Assembly: GCF_003096675.1 (NCBI RefSeq)
Contig: NZ_QEKW01000017.1
Span: 33,202 to 97,201 of the forward strand
Length of the DNA: 64,000 bases
From: Actinomycetospora cinnamomea
Lineage (GTDB): Bacteria > Actinomycetota > Actinomycetes > Mycobacteriales > Pseudonocardiaceae
Reading direction: 5' to 3'
Shown in pieces: positions 31,604 through 39,427 of the stretch. Position 1 is the stretch's first letter; the number at the start of each line of letters is the position of its first letter. A program made the translations under genes and the position numbers. Under the pieces are notes generated by a model. It did not search any database. It saw nothing but the letters and a program-made list of their open reading frames with translations, and was not told the origin of the DNA.

Positions 31604-32461
31604 GTGACGACACCACAGGACGAGCGGATCTGGCTGGTCACCGGGACGAGCACCGGGTTCGGCCGGGCGATCGCCCGGGCCGTGCTGGCGCGGGGCGACC
31701 GGCTCGTCGCGACGGCACGGCGCGTCGACGACGTCGCCGACCTGCTCGCCGACGCGCCGGACCGCGTGCGCACCGCCCCGCTCGACGTCACCGATCCCGC
31801 CGCGGTGCAGGCCGCGGTCGACCTGGCGGTGCGGGAGTTCGGCCGGATCGACGTCGTGGTCAACAACGCCGGCTACGGCAGCCGCGGGGCGTTCGAGGAG
31901 TTCACCGACGCGCAGGTCCGCGACCAGTTCGAGGTGAACGTCTTCGGCGCCTTCGCCGTCACGCGCGCCGTGCTGCCGGTGATGCGCGCGCAGGGCTCGG
32001 GCCACGTCGTCCAGATGTCGTCGCTCGCGGGGGTGCGCTCGGCGCTCGGCGGTTCGATCTACTCGGCCACCAAGTTCGCGCTCGAGGGCATGTCCGAGGG
32101 GCTCGCGGCCGAGGTCGCCGACCTCGGCATCCGGATCACGATGATCGAGCCCGGCCCGTTCCGCACCGACTTCGCCGGGCGCTCGCCCGCCCGCGCCGAG
32201 CCGATGGCCGCCTACTCCGAGGTGCTCGACGCCTCGCGGGCGAAGTTCGCGGCGCTGCACGGCACGCAGCCGGGCGACCCCGAGCGCGCCGCGGAGGTCG
32301 TGGTGGGCGTCGTCGACCTCGACGACCCGCCGCTGCGCCTGCCCCTCGGCCCCTCCGCGTTCGACAGCATCCGGTCGACCCTGCGGGCCCGCCTCGCCGA
32401 GCTCGACGCCGTCGAACCCCTCGGCCGCGACACCGACTACCCGGCGCCCGCCGTCAGCTGA
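31604..32461 (+). CDS. Short-chain dehydrogenase/reductase (SDR)
   Basis: A 285-residue classical SDR. The nucleotide-binding motif is TGTSTGFGRAIA, with LVATARR after strand two, the NNAGYG motif marks strand four, and the catalytic residues are Ser in VQMSSLAG and Tyr/Lys in YSATK. The extended C-terminus after 200 (MAAYSEVLDASRAKFAALHG) is typical of SDRs acting on larger hydrophobic substrates and retinol-dehydrogenase-like members. Substrate unknown. Its stop overlaps that of the convergent methyltransferase gene inside the 8-bp palindrome TCAGCTGA. No operon partner is evident. Confidence 0.92.
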   Translation: MTTPQDERIWLVTGTSTGFGRAIARAVLARGDRLVATARRVDDVADLLADAPDRVRTAPLDVTDPAAVQAAVDLAVREFGRIDVVVNNAGYGSRGAFEEFTDAQVRDQFEVNVFGAFAVTRAVLPVMRAQGSGHVVQMSSLAGVRSALGGSIYSATKFALEGMSEGLAAEVADLGIRITMIEPGPFRTDFAGRSPARAEPMAAYSEVLDASRAKFAALHGTQPGDPERAAEVVVGVVDLDDPPLRLPLGPSAFDSIRSTLRARLAELDAVEPLGRDTDYPAPAVS

Positions 32462-33269
32462 CCCCGCCCGGAGCGCGGAACCACCGCCCCGACCGCGTCC
32501 CCTCCAGCCGCTCGAGCCCCGCGTCGGCGAACCACGGCCGCGCCCGCTCCGCGGTGACGACCACCCGTCGCCGGGCGACGGCGCGGGCCAGCTCGATCCA
32601 CGTCGGCGTGAGCGGGGTGGGGACGGTGTGCTCGCGGGCCAGGGCGAAGCCGTGGTCGCTGGCCCGGGGGTCGGTGAACATCGGGTCGAGCAGGACGACG
32701 TCGACGTGCTCGCCGGCCGCGGCCATGGCCGTGAGCACCTGCCGGGAGTCGCCGTGCCGGACGCGCACCGGCGCCGAGCCGGGACGCGGGACCGGTCCGG
32801 CGAAACCCGCGTCGGCGAGGACCGCGAGGACGAGGTCGGCCTCGATCCCGAACACCTGCCCGCCGGCCCCGACCGCCCACGCCGCGACGAGGGCGTCGCG
32901 CCCGAGGCCGAGCGTGGCGTCGAGCACCCGGTCACCGGGGCGCAGCTCGCCGGCGCGGACGAGGGGGTCGGTGCCGCCGTGGCGGACCGTGCGCAGCCGC
33001 TTCGCCGCCGTGCCCTGGTGGAACGACAGGCGCCCGCGCGCCGACTCGGCCACCAGCCCCTCGGACGTGCACACCAGCGCCGTCGCCGCCGATCCCCGCG
33101 CCGCCGCGACCGACCCGCGGTGCCGCTCGACGACGGGCAGCCCCCAGCGCGCGCCGAGCCGGTGGGCCTCGGCCCGCAGCGCGTACGACGGGGACTTGCT
33201 CGTGGTGACGACGGCCGGGACGGGTCGTGTGCCGTCGCCGGTGCGGGGGGCGGCGCCGGCGAGGGTCAT
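32454..33269 (-). CDS. RsmJ-like SAM-dependent methyltransferase
   Basis: A 271-residue class I methyltransferase of the RsmJ group (RsmJ methylates the N2 of G1516 in 16S rRNA). Diagnostic motifs are the SAM-binding VLDATLGLGRDALVAA and the catalytic VVLLDPMFTD, together with the N-terminal KSPSYALRAEAHRLGARWGLP and FHQGTAAKRLRT regions shared by the family. The ATG at 33269 is chosen because it begins the conserved part after a short lead; longer upstream frames are low-complexity. The actinobacterial members may act on rRNA or another RNA; that is a family-based inference. Confidence 0.85.
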   Translation of the reverse strand: MTLAGAAPRTGDGTRPVPAVVTTSKSPSYALRAEAHRLGARWGLPVVERHRGSVAAARGSAATALVCTSEGLVAESARGRLSFHQGTAAKRLRTVRHGGTDPLVRAGELRPGDRVLDATLGLGRDALVAAWAVGAGGQVFGIEADLVLAVLADAGFAGPVPRPGSAPVRVRHGDSRQVLTAMAAAGEHVDVVLLDPMFTDPRASDHGFALAREHTVPTPLTPTWIELARAVARRRVVVTAERARPWFADAGLERLEGTRSGRWFRAPGGVS

Positions 33270-33345
33270 GGTCCCCAGTGTGCTCGGCGCTGCCCGTCGA
33301 CGACGCCCGGTGGCGGCGCCCCGCCGGCGCTGACACCGTGACGCG

Positions 33346-33792
33346 GTGGTCGGGACGGGGCGCAGGGCACGGCACGCGGTGGTCGTGCTGGCGGTGCTCG
33401 CGGGCCTCGCCGCAGGGTGCTCCACGGAGTACACGGAGGGCACGTCGGCGCCGCCCGCGCGTCCGGACACCTCCCTCGATGCCGCGCGCACCAAGCTCCG
33501 CCTGGTCCAGCAGGACCCCTGCTACACGTCCCGGGACCTCGCGCAGCAGTGGCCGGTGTGCGGGCGCTGGGAGGAGGAGGTCCGCACCACCGCGAGCGCG
33601 GCGGCCGACGCCCGGCCCGGTGACCGTGAGATCACCGACCCGGCCGCCGCGGTGGAGGCCGGACACGCGGCGTTCGTCCGCGCCGGCTGCCGCGCCGGCG
33701 CGAGCGCCGACCCCGGCGCGTGCGTCACGGCGCTCGCCGAGACCCGCACCGCGGTCACCCGCCTCGCCACCGGGATCGCCTCGGCGGGCTGA
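33346..33792 (+). CDS. Small lipoprotein of unknown function
   Basis: A 148-residue exported protein with a signal peptide (RRARHAVVVLAVLAGLAAGC) and lipobox LAAGC. The mature part is rich in alanine and arginine, with three or four cysteines (DPCYTSRD, PVCGRW, AGCRAG, ACVTAL), which could form disulfides outside the cell. Helical segments near the end suggest a small helical bundle. It lies 76 nt after the divergent methyltransferase start and 50 nt before the BFN-family gene. I do not recognise the family. Confidence 0.78.
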   Translation: MVGTGRRARHAVVVLAVLAGLAAGCSTEYTEGTSAPPARPDTSLDAARTKLRLVQQDPCYTSRDLAQQWPVCGRWEEEVRTTASAAADARPGDREITDPAAAVEAGHAAFVRAGCRAGASADPGACVTALAETRTAVTRLATGIASAG

Positions 33793-33842
33793 GCACGCGG
33801 GGTCCGGTCGACGCATCGGCTCGGTCGGCGCAGGATGGGGAC

Positions 33843-34388
33843 ATGGCTGAGGTGGAGGTCGCCGGGGTGGGTCAGGAGCAGGGCAGCGAGGACCCGATCC
33901 TGCTGCTGCGCGAGCGCGACGGCTCGCGGCGCTACCTGGCCATCTGGATCGGGGCGCCCGAGGCCACCGCGCTCGCGGCGGCGGAGGTCGCCGCGACGCT
34001 GCCGCGCCCGCTCACCCACCGGCTGCTGCTCGACGCCGTCGAGGCGTTCGGGGCGCAGCTCGTGCGCGTGCGGCTCACGGCCGTGGTCGAGGGGCAGTTC
34101 CACGCCGAGCTCGACCTGACGACGGCCGACGGCGGCACCCGCACGGTGTCGGCGCGGGCCAGCGACGCGGTCACCCTCGCCGTGCACCAGGGCTGCCCCA
34201 TCGACGCGTCCGACGACGTGCTCGCCGACGCGGCCCTGCCCGCCGGTGCCGTCGCCACGGTCGGCGGTCCGGACGACGAGACCGAGGACGTGACGGCTGC
34301 GTCGACGGACGTCGAGGACGAGATCGAGCGCCTGCGCCGCGAGCTCGCCGAGGCCACGCCCGACGACTTCCGCGCCGAGGACGAGTAG
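33843..34388 (+). CDS. Bifunctional nuclease (BFN, DUF151) family protein
   Basis: A 181-residue protein of the BFN/DUF151 family, named for a plant bifunctional nuclease; the actinobacterial members have no settled function. The core is clear: DPILLLRERDGSRRYLAIWIGAPEATALA, LTHRLLLDAVEAFGAQLVRVRLTAVVEGQFHAEL and VSARASDAVTLAVHQGCPIDASDDVLADA. An acidic, coiled-coil-like tail (DVEDEIERLRRELAEATPDDF) follows. The ATG at 33843 fits the family start. Mycobacterial homologues usually lie near MerR and FHA genes; here the neighbours are different. Confidence 0.93.
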   Translation: MAEVEVAGVGQEQGSEDPILLLRERDGSRRYLAIWIGAPEATALAAAEVAATLPRPLTHRLLLDAVEAFGAQLVRVRLTAVVEGQFHAELDLTTADGGTRTVSARASDAVTLAVHQGCPIDASDDVLADAALPAGAVATVGGPDDETEDVTAASTDVEDEIERLRRELAEATPDDFRAEDE

Positions 34389-34565
34389 CCCGCTCCTCGG
34401 CCGGTGGAGCGGTCGGAGCCGCTCGCCCCGACCGAGGGTGCGTCGACGGTGTCCCGAGGACACGGGTTCGCCGGCGCCGGGCCGCGGACCGCGGCGCGCC
34501 GGGCAAACGGGTGACAACGAGATCGTCGTCTGGTCCCTCGGTCGTGTGCTCGTGACACTTCGTGT

Positions 34566-35852
34566 GTGGCATTCGGGCGCGGCGGGAGGACGGCGTCCAC
34601 CGGACGTGTCTGCCGGGTCGCGGCGACCGGACCCGACGTCGTGGGCGTGCACGACCCGGAGGCCACCGCGCCCTACGCCGCTCGCCCGGTCGACGCCGCG
34701 CTCGAGGACGCGTTCGGCGTCGAGCGACCGCTGGTGGTCGTGGCCGGCGAGCGGCTGGCCGGGACGTCGCGAGCGGTGCACCGCGCGCTGCGCCGGATGC
34801 TCGGGGACCGCCTGCTCGTGCCGATCACCGAGCCGCACGCCGCCGACCTGGCGGACGTGCTGCGCCGGGCGCGGACCGTCGCGGACCGGTCGGGCCCGGT
34901 CGTGGTGCTCGCCGACGACGCCCCGCCCGCGCTGCTGGACCAGGTCGGCGCCGAGGTCGTCGAGGGCCTGGGCACCCGCGTCCGGCTCGTGCTCACCACC
35001 CGGCGGGTCTTCCTCGACGCCCACCTCGCCGCGCCGACGCGTGCGCTGCTCGAGAGCGCGCTGGTGGAGGTCCCGACCGACGACGACGGGCCGATCGGCG
35101 AGCGGGTGCGTCCCGTCGACCGCGCCCGCGCCGTGCTCGAACCGGACGGGCGGCCGTCGCCGGCGCTCGCCGTGCTGCGCACGGTCGTGGACTGGGAGCG
35201 GCTCGGCGTCGGGCTCCCGCTGACCCCACGGCTGCTGGTCGACCTGGCGGCCGTGCACCTCGACGGGCCGGGGGCCCGGCGGCCCCGCCGGCGGGCGCTG
35301 CGGCGGGCGACGCGCCACCTGCTGCGTCCCCACCAGGGCGGCCTGCGGGTGCTGCGGGTGGCGCGGCGCGCCGGCGGCGAGCACCTCGTCGCCGACCGGC
35401 TCTTCTCCCACCTCGCCGACCGCGACCCGGCCGGGTGGACGGTGTCCGAGGGGTTCGCCGGCGCGCTGTGGCACCACCTCGCCCCCGCCGAGCGGGCCCG
35501 CGTCGCGCGGGTGGCCCTGGCCCGCGGCGACGACCAGGTGGCCCTGTGGCTGGCCACGCAGGTCCCGCCCGACGACCTCGAGCCGGAGGCGCTCTACCGG
35601 CTCGGCGTCGCCCTCGCGGCACGCTCCGCCGCCCACACCCCCGAGCCGGGCCGGTGGGACGGGGGCGCGCTGCGCTGGCTGGCCGCGGCGCTCGACCGCG
35701 CCGATCCCGACCTCGTGCGGCGCGCCCACCGCCAGATCCTGCTCCTCGAGGCCCGGCGGGAGCTCCGGGAGCACCGTGCCACGCTGCCGCACGCGCGCAC
35801 GCCGGGGGACGACCGGGACACCCCGTCGCCGCACGGGGCCGCCGCCCCGTGA
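34566..35852 (+). CDS. Actinobacterial protein with degenerate P-loop
   Basis: A 428-residue protein of unknown function. Residues 56-68 read LVVVAGERLAGTS, which has the position and shape of the P-loop of actinobacterial STAND-like/TPR proteins (GxxxAGKS) but with Thr67 in place of the essential Lys. A strand GPVVVLADD could be a Walker B remnant. The middle is rich in arginine and alanine helices, and the end (ALYRLGVALAARSAAHT...LRWLAAALDRADPDLV) looks like degenerate TPR repeats. It probably does not hydrolyse ATP. The GTG start is not supported by a ribosome site. The gene stands alone before the catabolic island. Confidence 0.72.
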   Translation: MAFGRGGRTASTGRVCRVAATGPDVVGVHDPEATAPYAARPVDAALEDAFGVERPLVVVAGERLAGTSRAVHRALRRMLGDRLLVPITEPHAADLADVLRRARTVADRSGPVVVLADDAPPALLDQVGAEVVEGLGTRVRLVLTTRRVFLDAHLAAPTRALLESALVEVPTDDDGPIGERVRPVDRARAVLEPDGRPSPALAVLRTVVDWERLGVGLPLTPRLLVDLAAVHLDGPGARRPRRRALRRATRHLLRPHQGGLRVLRVARRAGGEHLVADRLFSHLADRDPAGWTVSEGFAGALWHHLAPAERARVARVALARGDDQVALWLATQVPPDDLEPEALYRLGVALAARSAAHTPEPGRWDGGALRWLAAALDRADPDLVRRAHRQILLLEARRELREHRATLPHARTPGDDRDTPSPHGAAAP

Positions 35853-35898
35853 CAGGACGCGCCGGCGCGACCGGCTGCGGTCCGGGCGGATCCGGTCT

Positions 35899-35961
35899 TT
35901 GGGCGAACCTCCAAAGGCGGGAGCACGCCGCCTCGCGGGGGTGCTGGGGGCTCCCTAGCGT
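35899..35961 (+). promoter_or_regulatory. TTG-N10-CAA element (site A) and -10 of the ACAD operon
   Basis: TTGGGCGAACCTCCAA at 35899-35914 sits inside the inverted repeat CTTTGG-N8-CCAAAG. TAGCGT at 35956-35961 follows after 41 nt and is 27 nt before the ATG. The centre of the element would be near -61 from the predicted start of transcription, a class I activator position. Four similar elements occur upstream of other units of the island. Confidence 0.6.
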
Positions 35962-35988
35962 CCGACGCGTCGCCACGAGGGGAGAGGG

Positions 35989-37272
35989 ATGGCCTGGGAC
36001 TTCTCGACCGAGCCCGAGTTCGCCGCCGAGCTCGACTGGGCGCGGAGCTTCCTCTCCGAGGAGATCTACCCGCTCGAGGTGCTCGACCTCGACCACGCGG
36101 CCTTCCGCCGACTCGCCGCCCCGCTGCAGGAGCGCGTCAAGGAGCGGGGCCTGTGGGCGGCGCACCTCGACCCGGAGCTCGGTGGGCAGGGCTTCGGGCA
36201 GCTGAAGCTCGGCCTGCTGCACGAGGTGCTCGGCCGCAGCGAGCTCGCGCCGTTCGTCTTCGGCTGCCAGGCCCCCGACTCGGGCAACGCCGAGCTGATC
36301 GCCCTCGCGGGCACCGAGGAGCAGAAGCGGCGCTGGCTCGACCCGCTGCTCGACGGGCGCATCCTGTCGGCGTTCGCGATGACCGAGCAGGGCACCGGGT
36401 CCGACCCGCGGCAGTTCACCACCCGCGCCGAGCGCGACGGGGACGAGTGGGTGATCACCGGGCGGAAGTGGATGGTCGGCAACGCCTCGCGCGGCGACCT
36501 GCACATCGTGCTGGCGGTCACCGAGCCGGACGCCGATGCGCACCACCGCATGTCGATGCTGCTCGTCCCGGGCGACGCGCCGGGCATCCGGGTCCGCGAT
36601 CTCGGGCTGATGAACGACCCCGGCGGCGAGAACCCCGTGTGGGCGCACGGCGAGGTCGTCTACGACGGGGTGCGCATCCCCGCGGAGAACCTGCTCGGCG
36701 GCCGGGGCGAGGCGTTCACCCTCGCCCAGCGCCGCCTCGGCCCCGGGCGCATCCACCACTGCATGCGCTGGATCGGCGTCTGCCGGCGGGCGTTCGACAT
36801 GCTCGCCGAGCGCGCGGTGTCGGTCGCCGTGCACGGCGGGCCCCTGGCCGACAAGCAGACGGTGCAGAACTGGGTGGCCGACAGCGCCGCGGCGATCGAG
36901 GCGGCCCGCCTCCTGACGCTGCACACGGCGTGGCGGATCGACCAGGTCGGGGCGCCCGCGGCGCGCACCGAGATCGCGATGATCAAGTATCACGGGGCGC
37001 AGGTGCTCCACGACGTGCTCGACCGGGCCGTGCAGATCCACGGCTCGCTCGGGTTCACCACCGACATGCCGCTCGAGCAGATGTACCGCTGGGCGCGCGC
37101 CGCGCGGATCTACGACGGCCCCGACGAGGTCCACCGCGTGAGCGTCGCCCGGCGCCTCCTGCGCGATTACAGACCCACCGCCGTGCCGACCGAGCACGTG
37201 CCGACCCGGCGCGCCGCCGCGCTCGCCCGCTTCGCCGAGGTCCTGGAGCACCCCCTGGAGTCGGTCTCGTGA
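35989..37272 (+). CDS. Acyl-CoA dehydrogenase, ACAD10/11 type
   Basis: A 427-residue FAD-dependent acyl-CoA dehydrogenase. FAD-binding regions FAMTEQGTGSDP and WVITGRKWMVGNAS are present, and the helical C-terminal domain has QIHGSLGFTTDMPLEQMYRWARAARIYDGPDEVHR. The motif DGPDEVH, with Asp376 where medium-chain enzymes have the base Glu, is the mark of ACAD10/11 proteins. In animals those are fused to a kinase domain and process 4-hydroxyacyl-CoAs via a 4-phosphate. Here the separate kinase gene follows with a GTGA overlap. The reaction on 4-phosphoacyl-CoA is therefore the favoured inference. The ATG has a GGGAGAGGG ribosome site and lies under the element at 35899. Confidence 0.94.
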   Translation: MAWDFSTEPEFAAELDWARSFLSEEIYPLEVLDLDHAAFRRLAAPLQERVKERGLWAAHLDPELGGQGFGQLKLGLLHEVLGRSELAPFVFGCQAPDSGNAELIALAGTEEQKRRWLDPLLDGRILSAFAMTEQGTGSDPRQFTTRAERDGDEWVITGRKWMVGNASRGDLHIVLAVTEPDADAHHRMSMLLVPGDAPGIRVRDLGLMNDPGGENPVWAHGEVVYDGVRIPAENLLGGRGEAFTLAQRRLGPGRIHHCMRWIGVCRRAFDMLAERAVSVAVHGGPLADKQTVQNWVADSAAAIEAARLLTLHTAWRIDQVGAPAARTEIAMIKYHGAQVLHDVLDRAVQIHGSLGFTTDMPLEQMYRWARAARIYDGPDEVHRVSVARRLLRDYRPTAVPTEHVPTRRAAALARFAEVLEHPLESVS

Positions 37273-38315
37273 CCCTCGCCGTGGCCGAAGCGCTGCAGGC
37301 CTGGCTCGACGACCACCTCGACGGCACCGGGCCCTGGCGCCTCGAGCGCCTGACCGGCGGCAACTCCAACGAGACCTGTCTGCTGACCGACGCCGCGGGT
37401 GCCTCGTGGGTGTTGCGCCGCCCGCCGCAGCACGCGCTCTCGGCATCGGCGCACGACGTGGGGCGCGAGTACCGGGTGCTCGCCGCGCTCGCCGCCGCCG
37501 GCGCCCCGGCCCCGCGTCCCGCCGCCTGCTGCGAGGACCCGGACGTCCCCGGTGGCCCGTTCCTCGTCATGGAGCACCTGCCGGACGCCGTCTCGATCAC
37601 CGACACGCTGCCGGCGCCCTGGCCCGCCGACGCCGTCGGCACCCTCGCCGACGAGGTGGTCGACGCCCTCGCCGCGGTGCACCGGGTGACGTGGAAGGAG
37701 GTGGGCCTCGACGGTTTCGGGCGACCCGACGGCTTCCTCGAGCGCCAGGTGCGCCGCTGGTACGGCCAGTGGGAGCGGATCGCGCGCCGTCCGTTGCCGC
37801 GCATGGACGACCTCGCCGCGTGGCTCGAACGGCGGCGACCCGCGACGTTCCGCGCCGGGCTGGTGCACGGCGACTTCCACGTCGACAACTGCCTGTTCGC
37901 GCGCTCCCGACCGCGCCTCCTCGCGGTGATCGACTGGGAGATGGCCACGATCGGCGATCCCCTGCTCGACCTGGGGCTGCTCCTGGCCTTCTGGGGCCCG
38001 CGCCCGGTCGAGCACTCCGACGGACCCGGCTCCGCCCCGCTCCGCGGGAGGCCCGCGATGCCCGCCCTGCAGGCGGTGTCCCGCGCCCCCGGGGCGCCGC
38101 CCGTCGAACACCTCGTGGCGCGCTACGAGGACCGCGTCGGACACCCCGTCGGAGACGTCGCCTACTACCGCGTGCTGGCGCTGTTCAAGCTCGCCGCCAT
38201 CGTCGAGGCCGCCTACAGCCAGTACCTCGCCGGCGACCTCGTCACGGCCTACGCCGCGGCGCTCGAACACGACGTCCCGACGCTCCTCGAGGAGGCGTGG
38301 GCGACCGCGGACTGA
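37269..38315 (+). CDS. APH-fold acyl-CoA kinase partner (ACAD10/11 / LvaA-like phosphotransferase)
   Basis: A 348-residue protein of the aminoglycoside phosphotransferase fold. LTGGNSNETCLL is the nucleotide loop, WVLRRPP carries the ATP-binding lysine-equivalent region, HGDFHVDN (200-207) is the catalytic loop with Asp202, and IDWEMATIGDP holds the metal-binding Asp222. This subgroup equals the N-terminal kinase domain of ACAD10/11 and the bacterial LvaA type, which phosphorylates the 4-hydroxyl of 4-hydroxyacyl-CoA. The gene overlaps the ACAD gene by GTGA, as expected if the two work in sequence. It is not an antibiotic-resistance enzyme in this context. Confidence 0.92.
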   Translation: MTLAVAEALQAWLDDHLDGTGPWRLERLTGGNSNETCLLTDAAGASWVLRRPPQHALSASAHDVGREYRVLAALAAAGAPAPRPAACCEDPDVPGGPFLVMEHLPDAVSITDTLPAPWPADAVGTLADEVVDALAAVHRVTWKEVGLDGFGRPDGFLERQVRRWYGQWERIARRPLPRMDDLAAWLERRRPATFRAGLVHGDFHVDNCLFARSRPRLLAVIDWEMATIGDPLLDLGLLLAFWGPRPVEHSDGPGSAPLRGRPAMPALQAVSRAPGAPPVEHLVARYEDRVGHPVGDVAYYRVLALFKLAAIVEAAYSQYLAGDLVTAYAAALEHDVPTLLEEAWATAD

Positions 38316-38321
38316 CGGCGG

Positions 38322-38386
38322 TTGGGGAGGTCCACAACGGGGGTTGATCGGGGAGGTCCCGCTCGCCGTCCCGGTCCGTCCAACAT
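38322..38386 (+). promoter_or_regulatory. TTG-N10-CAA element (site B) and -10-like hexamer before the LLM gene
   Basis: TTGGGGAGGTCCACAA at 38322-38337 contains the core as GGAGG (CCTCC on the other strand). CAACAT at 38381-38386 follows after 43 nt and ends six bases before the ATG, so the transcript would be leaderless. A second GGGGAGGTCC lies at 38350-38359. Confidence 0.5.
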
Positions 38387-38392
38387 CGACGC

Positions 38393-39427
38393 ATGGACCA
38401 CGAGGTGGCGTTCGGGCTCTGGTACGACTTCCGCAATTCGGTCCCCGACCGGCCGTTCAGCACCTTCTACCGGCAGGTGCTGGACCAGATCGCGTGGGCC
38501 GAGGAGCTCGGCCTGGACTCGGCCTGGCTCACCGAGCACCACTTCTGCGACGACGGGTACACGCCGTCGCCCTTCACCCTCGCCGCCGCGATCGGTGAGC
38601 GGACCCGGCGGATGCGGGTGGGCACCAACCTCGTCGTCTCGCCCCTGCACGACCCCATCCGGCTCGCCGAGGACGCCGCGACCCTCTCGCTGCTCACCGG
38701 GGGGCGCTTCGACCTCGGGGTCGGCCAGGGCTACTGGGAGCGCGAGTTCGCGGCGTTCGGGAGGAACATCAGGAACCGCCCGAGCCTGCTCACCGAGGGC
38801 GTCGAGCTGATCCGTCGCGCCTGGTCGGGCTCGCGCGAGCCCTACGAGGGCAAGCGCTACCGCTTCCCTGGCCTGCCGGTGACGCCGGTGCCCGAGCAGC
38901 CCCCGCAGCTGCTGGTGGGCGCGCTGGCCGACGCGGCGATCGAGCGCGTCGCGCGCATCGGCGACGGCTTCCTCTCCACGCAGAATCACCACCACGAGAG
39001 CTACCTCGACGCGCTGGAGCGCCAGGGCACGCCGCGCGAGCAGGGCCGCATCTACGCCGGCCAGTGGGCCCTGATCGCCGAGGACCCGGAGCGCGAGTGG
39101 GCCGAGATCGGGCCGCTGGTGCTCGACCAGCTCAACACCTACATCTCCTGGGGCGCCTTCGGGCCGCCGGACACGACGCCCCGGTTCACCGAGCCCGACC
39201 AGATCGTGGCCGCCGGCGCCTTCACGCTCTGGGACCCCGCGACGGCCGTGGAGGAGCTCACCACGATGCTCACGGCCCGACCGCAGATCCGCGACGTGCA
39301 CTTCTGGGCACAGTTGCCCGGCGAGTCCGTCGACCACGGGTCGCGCCGCGTGGAGCTGCTCGCGACGCGGGTCGCGCCGGCGGTGCGGGAACGCCTCGCG
39401 GTCGCGACCGCCCGGGCGATGGCGTGA
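38393..39427 (+). CDS. LLM-class flavin-dependent monooxygenase
   Basis: A 344-residue TIM-barrel protein of the bacterial luciferase-like (LLM) class, which uses reduced FMN or F420 with its partner substrate. AEELGLDSAWLTEHHFCDDGYTPSPFTLAAAIGERTRRMRVGTNLVVSPLHDPIRLAEDAATLSLLTGGRFDLGVGQGY covers the usual conserved barrel strands. LLM enzymes in catabolic islands often insert oxygen next to a carbonyl or epoxidise alkenes. The start lacks a ribosome site and is probably leaderless. It overlaps the acyl-CoA ligase gene by GTGA. No flavin reductase is adjacent. Confidence 0.92.
   Translation: MDHEVAFGLWYDFRNSVPDRPFSTFYRQVLDQIAWAEELGLDSAWLTEHHFCDDGYTPSPFTLAAAIGERTRRMRVGTNLVVSPLHDPIRLAEDAATLSLLTGGRFDLGVGQGYWEREFAAFGRNIRNRPSLLTEGVELIRRAWSGSREPYEGKRYRFPGLPVTPVPEQPPQLLVGALADAAIERVARIGDGFLSTQNHHHESYLDALERQGTPREQGRIYAGQWALIAEDPEREWAEIGPLVLDQLNTYISWGAFGPPDTTPRFTEPDQIVAAGAFTLWDPATAVEELTTMLTARPQIRDVHFWAQLPGESVDHGSRRVELLATRVAPAVRERLAVATARAMA

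Noticed and set aside
37269..38315. Aminoglycoside resistance phosphotransferase
   Set aside because: The overlap with an ACAD10/11-type gene and the subgroup motifs point to an acyl-CoA kinase instead.
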